Source of the DNA: Conexibacteraceae bacterium
Lineage (GTDB): Bacteria > Actinomycetota > Thermoleophilia > Solirubrobacterales > Solirubrobacteraceae
Length of the DNA: 7,266 nucleotides
Direction: 5' to 3'
NCBI GenBank assembly: GCA_009785395.1
Contig: WQWK01000097.1
Location: forward strand, 1 to 7,266
The notes below the pieces were generated by a model. It was not told the origin of the DNA, searched no databases, and worked only from the letters and a program-made list of their open reading frames with translations. Positions 1-5,309 of this stretch are shown piece by piece (the stretch's first letter is position 1; every line of letters begins with the position of its first letter). A program made the translations under genes and the position numbers.

Positions 1-573
1 GATGTGCTGGCCGCTCGTGACCGGATCGTCTCGCCCGGAGACCTTGCCCCGTTTCTGGTTGCGCTGCCCGGTGGCGCTCAGCTGCTGGCGGGGCCGACGA
101 CGCCTCACGAGATCGAGCAGCTCACGGCACAGGACATGCAGTCGCTGCTCGAGCTGCTGCAGCGCTTCTTCCCGGTGATCCTGCTCGATCTGTCGCCCGG
201 GATCGGCCTGCGCGGGACCATTCCCCGGTGGGCGTTCGGCGTCGCGGACGAGATCGTCGCGATCGCCACACCGACTCGCGGAAGCCTGCGCCGCGCCGGA
301 AGGATGCTCGCCTATCTGACCGAGCACCGGCCGGAGGTGCCGATCACGCTGGCGCTCAACATGGTGCCGCGGCGGCCGGATGAGTCGGTGCGCAAGATCA
401 TCGAGGTCGCCGAGCGCAACGGCGCCACCCGCCGATACGCCGCGATCCCCCGTGACGACGGGCTCCTGCGACAGCTCGACGCCGGACTGCTGGATCTTCA
501 GGCGCTGGATCAGCCAACCCGGATCGCGATCAAGACTCTCGCCGTCGGGCTGGCGAACGGATGGTGCCGTTGA
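1..573 (+). CDS. MinD/ParA-like P-loop ATPase of the type VII secretion locus, C-terminal part (5' end outside window)
   Basis: The frame is open to the first base and 190 residues are visible, so the gene starts upstream and its Walker A/P-loop is not in the window. About residues 58-68 hold a Walker B-like strand, VILLDLSPG, with the Asp at nt 187-189. Then come the alternating hydrophobic strands of the fold (VADEIVAIATP, ITLALNMVP) and a late IPRDDGLLRQLDAG segment, which corresponds to the 'IP.D..l..a.d.G' stretch of MinD/ParA proteins. Such ATPases are known next to actinobacterial ESX genes, where a role in organising or localising the machine is suspected but not established. The next gene starts inside this one (13-nt overlap), implying one transcript and translational coupling. 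It could instead be a general partitioning ATPase; the WXG100 and EccC genes downstream favour a secretion role. Confidence 0.72.
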   Translation, partial: DVLAARDRIVSPGDLAPFLVALPGGAQLLAGPTTPHEIEQLTAQDMQSLLELLQRFFPVILLDLSPGIGLRGTIPRWAFGVADEIVAIATPTRGSLRRAGRMLAYLTEHRPEVPITLALNMVPRRPDESVRKIIEVAERNGATRRYAAIPRDDGLLRQLDAGLLDLQALDQPTRIAIKTLAVGLANGWCR

Positions 574-887
574 CGGTGCACCGCCTGCGTGAGTGGCCCC
601 GGCTGCTCGCCGGTGGCATTGTGGTCGCGATCGTTCTGATTGGGGTGGGACTGCTGATCGGCACGACCATCGGCTCCACCAGCACCACGGAGGTCCGCAC
701 TCAGACAGTGACGAGCACGGTCACAGTGCAGTCACCGGCGCAGGCGGCCCGCTTGCGGGCTGACGGTGTTGCGATCGCGACCCTCAACCGACAGCTGAGG
801 ACGACTCACCGGCGGCTGAACGGAGCTGATCGTGCGCTGCGCACGACCCGGCGCGGGCGCCACGGCGCCGGCGCCCGCAAGAAGTGA
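561..887 (+). CDS. small single-pass membrane protein, unknown function, in type VII locus
   Basis: I do not recognise a family for this 108-residue protein. The N-terminus is short and basic (RLREWPR at about 8-14), followed by one strongly hydrophobic helix at about 15-37. Next is a Thr/Ser/Val-rich stretch at about 35-58 (TVTSTVTV), then an Ala/Arg/Leu segment at about 60-95 that could form an amphipathic helix or coiled coil, and a very basic tail ending GARKK. The helix could be a signal anchor with the C-terminus outside, although the basic tail does not firmly settle topology. ATG 561 was chosen because it gives a compact 13-nt overlap with the ATPase gene; GTG 564 and GTG 576 are alternatives, and no clear Shine-Dalgarno is visible. 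Position between the MinD-like ATPase and WXG100 genes suggests an accessory part of the secretion system. The last codons coincide with a GC-rich hairpin. Confidence 0.7.
   Translation: MVPLTVHRLREWPRLLAGGIVVAIVLIGVGLLIGTTIGSTSTTEVRTQTVTSTVTVQSPAQAARLRADGVAIATLNRQLRTTHRRLNGADRALRTTRRGRHGAGARKK
853..878 (+). terminator. GC-rich hairpin at 3' end of the small membrane protein gene
   Basis: A perfect 9-bp inverted repeat, GCGGGCGCC (853-861) and GGCGCCCGC (870-878), encloses an 8-nt loop. It lies in the last codons of the gene at 561-887, ending 7 nt before the stop codon. No T-tract follows, so a classical intrinsic terminator is not shown. It could be a weak terminator or pause site, or an RNA end that stabilises a processed WXG100 message. 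Base pairing was read directly; the role is inferred. Confidence 0.4.
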
Positions 888-935
888 GTCCAAGCCATCG
901 CGATGAATCGTCCCAACCACACGAACAAAATCAAC

Positions 936-942
936 GGGAGGT
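936..942 (+). promoter_or_regulatory. strong Shine-Dalgarno of the WXG100 gene
   Basis: GGGAGGT ends 5 nt before ATG 948 and fixes that start. It is the clearest ribosome binding site on the plus strand here; the membrane-protein and eccC starts lack a comparable one. The 60-nt gap holding it (888-947) is A-richer than its surroundings, which should leave the site unstructured, and is consistent with high Esx protein output. Confidence 0.85.
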
Positions 943-947
943 AACCC

Positions 948-1235
948 ATGCCGCAAATCACAGTCGAGACCGAGGCCGTCCGTGCCGCCGGTCAGAAGAT
1001 CCAAGCGCTGTCAAATGAGATCGAGGGCCTGATCGGGCAGTTGCAGACCGTCGCCGCGAGCTCCCGCGACTACTGGCAGGGCACAGCCAACGCGGCGTTC
1101 GAGACCGCGATGCAGGATTGGAACACGGCGGCCGTGAACATCAAGAACGCCGCCTCAACGATCGGGAATGCCACGATGGTTGCCGGGAGCAACTATCAGG
1201 ACACCGAGGCTGCGAACACCAAGATGTTCGGGTAA
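948..1235 (+). CDS. WXG100-family type VII secretion protein (EsxA-like)
   Basis: At 95 residues this has the standard size of small secreted four-helix-bundle (as dimer) WXG100 proteins, which leave the cell through the EccC-driven channel. The WXG turn is W43-Q44-G45 (within YWQGTANAAF), between two long Ala/Gln-rich helices at about 7-40 and 47-85. A C-terminal Y83-x-x-x-E87 fits the YxxxD/E export signal of type VII substrates. There is no cleavable signal peptide, as expected. The start is fixed by a strong ribosome binding site 5 nt upstream. Most mycobacterial ESX loci carry an EsxB/EsxA pair, but only one gene is seen here, so a homodimer as in Firmicutes systems is plausible. The eccC motor gene follows after 80 nt. 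Family identity is secure; whether this is the effector, a structural part or a carrier for other substrates is unknown. Confidence 0.95.
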   Translation: MPQITVETEAVRAAGQKIQALSNEIEGLIGQLQTVAASSRDYWQGTANAAFETAMQDWNTAAVNIKNAASTIGNATMVAGSNYQDTEAANTKMFG

Positions 1236-1272
1236 CAGCCTGCCGGCCGGTGCGTCCTGCGAGCAGCGATCC

Positions 1273-1295
1273 GCGGGCGGCGTTCCACCGCCCGC
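1273..1295 (+). repeat. intercistronic GC hairpin between the WXG100 gene and eccC
   Basis: GCGGGCGG (1273-1280) pairs perfectly with CCGCCCGC (1288-1295), 8 G-C pairs around a 7-nt loop. It sits in the 80-nt gap between the WXG100 stop and the eccC ATG at 1316. A hairpin here could protect the 3' end of the Esx message, or pause or partly terminate transcription, giving much Esx protein and little motor protein. No T-run follows. The structure is seen; the function is inferred. If eccC instead began at GTG 1250 this stretch would be coding. Confidence 0.5.
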
Positions 1296-1296
1296 C

Positions 1297-1310
1297 GCGG
1301 GAATTCCCGC
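1297..1310. repeat. perfect 14-bp palindrome just upstream of the eccC start
   Basis: GCGGGAATTCCCGC is its own reverse complement and ends 5 nt before ATG 1316. It covers the place where a Shine-Dalgarno would lie, and its GGGA is the only weakly purine-rich element there. It could be a dimeric protein-binding site, or part of an RNA fold together with the hairpin at 1273-1295 that limits eccC translation. Chance cannot be excluded in such GC-rich DNA. Confidence 0.4.
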
Positions 1311-1315
1311 CGGCG

Positions 1316-4300
1316 ATGCCGGATCAGCCGGTCATCATCGCCCATCCGCCGTCGCGGCACCGCCGCGGCGCCGGTGGGCTGTTGCAGATCCTCCTGCCGG
1401 TCCTGGGGAGCCTCGGGATCGTCGCGTTCGCGGTTGTATCGCCAAGCCGGCTGTTCCTGATCGTCGCCGGTGCGTTCGTCGTCATCGCGCTGGTCTCAGC
1501 GCTCGCGTCGGCCTGGGTCCAGCGCCGCTCGGGCAAGCTGTCCGCGCGCAGCCAGCGGCGGCTGTATCGTGCTCACCTCGCTGAGCGCGAGGAGCGCCTC
1601 AGCCGCCTGGCGGCACACCAGCACGAGATCGACGAGCGGCTCTACCCCGACCCCGTGCGGCTGGTGGGCGTCGCCACCCAACGCCGCAATCTCTGGGAGC
1701 GGCGTACCCGTGACGCTGACTTCCTGTATTTCCGCGTCGGACGCTCAGCGATGCCACTCGCCTGCCCGTTGACGCTCGAGCTGTCCGACGATCCGATGAC
1801 CGAGTATGAGCCGGAGCTGCTCACGGCCGCCGAGTCGCTGGCGGCACGCTGGCGCACCGTCGATGACATCTCCGTTGTGGCGGCCATGGATCAGGCTGAT
1901 GTCATCACCGTTTCCGGGGACCGGGAGCGGATGCTCGGCCTGTCTCGGTCCCTGCTCGCTCAGGCCGCGGTGTTCCGCGCGCCCGGGGACCTTCGCGTGC
2001 TGGTGGGGTTCCCCGCTGAACACGCATCGGACTGGGACTGGGTGAAGTGGCTGCCGCACGCTCGCTCGGGCCGCAGTGGTCGTGGCTCCGCCCACCTTCC
2101 CGAACTGCTGCTTGCAACCGGCACCGCTGAGCTTGCGGCTCTGCTCGAGGATCACGTCCAGCCGCGCATCGAGCAGCTGCGCAGAATCGAGTCGTCCGCC
2201 GTGGAGAACGCTCGCGCCGGTGTCGACGCGCCGGAGCTGCTGGTGGTGCTGGACGGTTACCACGCCGGCGGGGAGGTTGCCCGCCTGCCGCTCGTCCGCG
2301 AGCTTGCCGCGCGCGGACATCACCTCAAGGTCCGGACGCTGTGCCTCGTGCACGAGGGTGACGCCGAGCCGCCCGAGGCGGCGCTGCGGCTCCTGATCCC
2401 GGCCGACGGGCTGGCGAGCCTCGAGCGCACCGGCGCGTCGGGCGCTCGCATCGACGGCATCCGGCTCGACCAGCTCGGCGGCTCGGCTGCGGAGGCGCTG
2501 GCTCGGGCCCTGGCACCGTTGCATCTGGAGGAGAGCGCCACCGCGATCGACCTCGCGGCTGAGGTCAGGCTGTCGGAGCTCGCGCCGCCGCCGCGGGGGC
2601 AGCTGTGTGCGCCGATCGGCGTTTCCGAGGACGGGGACACGCTCACGCTCGATCTCAAGCAGGCGGCGGATGGCGGCATGGGGCCGCACGGACTGATCGT
2701 CGGCGCCACGGGTTCCGGCAAGTCCGAGCTGCTGCGCACGATCGTCGCCAGCCTCGCCGCCTCACACGAGCCCGACGAGCTGTGCTTCGTGTTCGTCGAC
2801 TTCAAGGGCGGCGCCGCCTTCGCCGAGTTGGCGGACCTGCCACACAGCGCAGGGATGATCACCAACCTGCAGCACGACCTCTCGCTCATCGATCGCGTGT
2901 ACGACGCGCTCTTCGGTGAGCAGCAGCGCAGGCAGTCGATGCTGCGGGCGGCCGGCAACCTCGACGACATCACCGCATACCGCAGGGCACGCGCGCTCCG
3001 CCCGGAGCTCGAGCCGATGCCCCACCTGCTGCTGATCGTGGACGAGTTCGGCGAGCTGCTGGCCCATCGCCCGGAGTTCATCGATCTCTTCCTTGCGATC
3101 GGTCGCGTGGGCCGGAGCCTCGGGATGCATCTCCTGCTCTCCAGCCAGCGACTCGAGGAGGGTCGCCTGCGGGGGCTCGAGGGGCACCTGCGCTACCGCA
3201 TCTGTCTGCGGACCTATTCGGCCGCGGAGAGCAAGACCGTCCTGGGCACCAGCGACGCCTATCTGCTTCCGCCGTTCCCAGGCGTCGGCTACCTCAGCGT
3301 CGACACAGACGTGTTCCAGCGCTTCAAGACGGCACTGGTGACCAGGCCCCACGACGACGGCGCGAGAAGCATGGATCCGCGCGCCGGGGTGTCCGCCTTC
3401 GTGCTCGCGCAGCAGGCCGATGCGCTGGTGGCTGCGGACAGCCGCTCCCAGCAGTCCGTGCCAACCGAGCTCGAGGTGCTGGTGCGCCAGGTGCGGGAGC
3501 GTGCCGGCGCGAGCAGCGCGGTGCACCAGGTCTGGTTGCCGCCGCTTCCGAAGCTGCTGCCCCTGTCGGAGGTGAGGCAGGAGCGCCCATGGTGGGAGCG
3601 TGCTGAGCAAACCGATGCCAATGCTGGCCCGCTGGCCAGCATTGGCTTGCTGGACCGCCCCAGCGAGCAGCGCCAGGACCCGTTCGTGGTCGATCTCGGC
3701 GGGGCTGGGGGCAACCTGGCGCTCGTCGGCGCCCCGCAGACCGGCAAGAGCACGCTGCTGCGGACACTGCTGGTCTCGATGTTGCGAGCGGCCGCTCCCG
3801 ACGAGGTGCGGGTTTACGCGATCGACCTCGGCGGCGGCCTACTCCGGACGCTGGCCGACGCCCCGCACGTCGGCGGGATCAGCGGCCGCTCTGAGCCTGA
3901 GCAGCTCGAGGCGACCGTGCACCAGGTACGCGCACTGCTCGACGAGCGGGAGGCGGTCTTCCGCGAGCACGGGATCGACTCGATGGATGAAGCCAGGCGC
4001 CGGCGCAACGACGGGCTCCTTGGACCTGACGTGTGCGCCGACGTGCTGCTCGTGATCGACAACTGGGGCGCGCTGCTGCGCGACTTCGAGGAATTGAGTG
4101 AGCCGCTGGCGGAGATCGCAACCGCCGGGCTGGCACACGGGATCCACCTGGTGGTCACGGCCGGCCGGTGGGCGGAGCTCCGCGCCTCCATGCGGGAGGC
4201 GTTCGGAACGCGCCTGGAGCTCCGTCTCAACGACCCGCTGGAATCCGAGTTCGGGCGTCGCGCCGCGGAGGCGGTCCCAGCCGAGACGCCCGGCCGGGGG

Positions 4301-5272
4301 GTGACGGCGGAAGGCCTCTACTTCCAGGCGGCCCTGCCACGACTGGACGGGGGGGCGAGCACGGTCGACCTCGGTGAGGCGGTGGCCGACATCGTGCGGG
4401 AGCTGGAGCGTCGCTGGGACGGAGCAGCGGCGCCGCCGGTCCGGGTGCTGCCGACGCGCTTGGAAGTGGACGCGCTGCCCCCACCGGCCGCGGCCGCCGG
4501 AGTCCCGATCGGTGTCGAGGAGCTCACGCTAGGCACTGTCAGTCTCGACCTCGAGGGCGCTGACCAGCATCTGCTGGTCCTCGGAGACTCGGAATCAGGC
4601 CGCACGTCGACGCTGCGGTTGGTCGCGCAGGGGCTCGCCAGGCTGCACGCTGACGGCAGCGCCCGTCTCGTCGTCGTCGATTTTCGCCGCGGGCTGGACG
4701 ACCTCGCACTGGTCGGCCTGCCGTCTCGCCACATCAACCGCACACCCCAGTTGGAGGAGGCGGTGCGCGAGCTGATGGAGTTGTGTGTCGCGCGCATCGG
4801 TGAGCTCGACGGCGGGGCGCCGGCCGCCGGCGATCGGGGCGAGCCGGTATACGTGCTGGTCGACGACTACGACCTTGTAGCCGGCGCAGCGGCGTCGTCG
4901 ACGGCGACACTCGGCGACATCATCTTCCAGGGGCGCGACTCGGGCATCCACGTGATCGCCGCCAGGGCCGCCGCCGGCGCCGGACGCGCGATGCTCGACC
5001 CCGTGCTCTCGCGGCTCAGCGAATCCGGGGCCCCGGCACTGGTGCTGAGCGGCGATTCGCACGACGGCCCGTTGATTCGCGGCGTCCGGGCCGAGCCGCT
5101 GCCGCCGGGGCGCGGGCGGCTGGTGCGCCGCCGCGGGCGCCCGGCGCTGATCCAGCTCGCGCTCGCGCCGGTGCTCGACGGCGGTCTGGCCGGTCCTCGC
5201 GAGAGCTCAGGCGGCGATCTCAGCCCGGGCGCTGCTTCAGGCCGTCCAGCGCCCCCGGGACGTCGTCGCTGA
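1316..5272 (+). CDS. eccC: EccC-type FtsK/SpoIIIE ATPase, motor of type VII secretion
   Basis: This 1318-residue membrane motor recognises WXG100 substrates and powers export. Order: basic N-terminus, membrane helices at about 22-42 and 45-67, a charged helical stretch at about 74-112 ending YPDP, the EccC 'DADFLYFRVG' segment, then three ATPase domains. Domain 1 (about 420-680) has GATGSGKS at 463-470, VDFKGG, and LLLIVDE with D576/E577, so it should hydrolyse ATP. Domain 2 (about 780-1000) has GAPQTGKS at 805-812 but VLLVIDNWG, with N916 where Glu is needed. Domain 3 (about 1065-1287) has GDSESGRT at 1090-1097, Arg replacing the P-loop Lys, and VLVDDYD (D1183, D1184). Degenerate domains 2 and 3 are known in EccC; in a studied actinobacterial EccC the third binds the Esx C-terminus. 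The domains are unsplit, unlike mycobacterial EccCa/EccCb of ESX-1. ATG 1316 was chosen because it gives a normal EccC N-terminus and lies outside the WXG100 gene; GTG 1250 is possible. Neither has a good ribosome binding site. The last 31 residues are low-complexity. Confidence 0.95.
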   Translation: MPDQPVIIAHPPSRHRRGAGGLLQILLPVLGSLGIVAFAVVSPSRLFLIVAGAFVVIALVSALASAWVQRRSGKLSARSQRRLYRAHLAEREERLSRLAAHQHEIDERLYPDPVRLVGVATQRRNLWERRTRDADFLYFRVGRSAMPLACPLTLELSDDPMTEYEPELLTAAESLAARWRTVDDISVVAAMDQADVITVSGDRERMLGLSRSLLAQAAVFRAPGDLRVLVGFPAEHASDWDWVKWLPHARSGRSGRGSAHLPELLLATGTAELAALLEDHVQPRIEQLRRIESSAVENARAGVDAPELLVVLDGYHAGGEVARLPLVRELAARGHHLKVRTLCLVHEGDAEPPEAALRLLIPADGLASLERTGASGARIDGIRLDQLGGSAAEALARALAPLHLEESATAIDLAAEVRLSELAPPPRGQLCAPIGVSEDGDTLTLDLKQAADGGMGPHGLIVGATGSGKSELLRTIVASLAASHEPDELCFVFVDFKGGAAFAELADLPHSAGMITNLQHDLSLIDRVYDALFGEQQRRQSMLRAAGNLDDITAYRRARALRPELEPMPHLLLIVDEFGELLAHRPEFIDLFLAIGRVGRSLGMHLLLSSQRLEEGRLRGLEGHLRYRICLRTYSAAESKTVLGTSDAYLLPPFPGVGYLSVDTDVFQRFKTALVTRPHDDGARSMDPRAGVSAFVLAQQADALVAADSRSQQSVPTELEVLVRQVRERAGASSAVHQVWLPPLPKLLPLSEVRQERPWWERAEQTDANAGPLASIGLLDRPSEQRQDPFVVDLGGAGGNLALVGAPQTGKSTLLRTLLVSMLRAAAPDEVRVYAIDLGGGLLRTLADAPHVGGISGRSEPEQLEATVHQVRALLDEREAVFREHGIDSMDEARRRRNDGLLGPDVCADVLLVIDNWGALLRDFEELSEPLAEIATAGLAHGIHLVVTAGRWAELRASMREAFGTRLELRLNDPLESEFGRRAAEAVPAETPGRGVTAEGLYFQAALPRLDGGASTVDLGEAVADIVRELERRWDGAAAPPVRVLPTRLEVDALPPPAAAAGVPIGVEELTLGTVSLDLEGADQHLLVLGDSESGRTSTLRLVAQGLARLHADGSARLVVVDFRRGLDDLALVGLPSRHINRTPQLEEAVRELMELCVARIGELDGGAPAAGDRGEPVYVLVDDYDLVAGAAASSTATLGDIIFQGRDSGIHVIAARAAAGAGRAMLDPVLSRLSESGAPALVLSGDSHDGPLIRGVRAEPLPPGRGRLVRRRGRPALIQLALAPVLDGGLAGPRESSGGDLSPGAASGRPAPPGRRR
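3617..3646. repeat. perfect 13-bp inverted repeat with 4-nt loop inside eccC
   Basis: GCCAATGCTGGCC (3617-3629) and GGCCAGCATTGGC (3634-3646) are exact reverse complements around CGCT. It lies in frame in the linker just before ATPase domain 2, encoding about ANAGPLASIG. The codons here (AAT, GCT, ATT, then TTG) are less GC-ending than their neighbours. The right arm encodes the start of an EccC-conserved segment (SIGLLDRPSEQ), while the left arm encodes ordinary linker, so the left arm may be an inverted copy of the right. It would fold into a very stable hairpin in the mRNA. No second copy was seen in the window. Confidence 0.85.
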
Positions 5273-5303
5273 TCACGTCGGCGACGTCTCGCGCAAAGTT
5301 CAT
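5220..5303 (-). CDS. possible 27-residue small ORF or gene remnant downstream of the carnitine dehydrogenase gene
   Basis: On the minus strand an ATG at 5303 lies 6 nt after the TAG of the carnitine dehydrogenase-thioesterase gene and opens a 27-codon frame beginning MNFARDVADV and ending at TGA 5222-5220. Third positions are almost all G or C and the residue mix is protein-like (Asp, Val, Ala, Ile, Leu). The eccC frame on the other strand reads Gly/Pro/Arg/Ser-rich tail here. It could be a translationally coupled small protein, or the stub of a third operon gene truncated where the two gene blocks meet. The stem-loop at 5256-5291 alone could also produce such a repeat-like reading. I do not recognise a family. 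Confidence 0.25.
   Translation of the reverse strand: MNFARDVADVISDDVPGALDGLKQRPG
5256..5291 (+). terminator. stem-loop at the convergent junction, candidate terminator of the type VII operon
   Basis: Bases 5256-5268 pair with 5279-5291 over 13 positions (11 Watson-Crick, 2 G.U) around a 10-nt loop. The eccC stop codon TGA (5270-5272) lies in the loop. The gene on the other strand ends at 5310. No T-tract follows on either strand. The two wobbles become A-C mismatches in the opposite transcript, so the fold should be stronger for eccC mRNA, though a perfect 7-bp core (GACGTCG with CGACGTC) remains on both strands. Structure is read directly; terminator function is inferred from position. Confidence 0.45.
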
Positions 5304-5309
5304 CGCCGG

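Noticed and set aside
888..947. Promoter for the WXG100 gene in the 60-nt gap
   Set aside because: CAAAAT at 926-931 matches only 4 of 6 bases of a -10 box, and no -35-like element lies at the right distance. The 10-bp palindrome CATCGCGATG at 896-905 is of a kind common in GC-rich genomes.
1118..1315. Upstream extension of eccC into the WXG100 gene (ATG 1118 or GTG 1250)
   Set aside because: The extra 66 residues from 1118 are an out-of-frame reading of the WXG100 gene, and EccC proteins normally begin shortly before the two membrane helices. GTG 1250 adds low-complexity residues and has no ribosome binding site; kept only as an alternative.
1745..2689. 314-codon minus-strand open frame inside eccC
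   Set aside because: Rich in Arg, Gln and Gly with no recognisable domain, and fully antisense to a well-supported gene. Long shadow frames are expected at this GC content.
2320..3081. 253-codon minus-strand open frame over ATPase domain 1
   Set aside because: Ser/Arg/Ala-rich shadow of conserved P-loop coding sequence, with no family signal.
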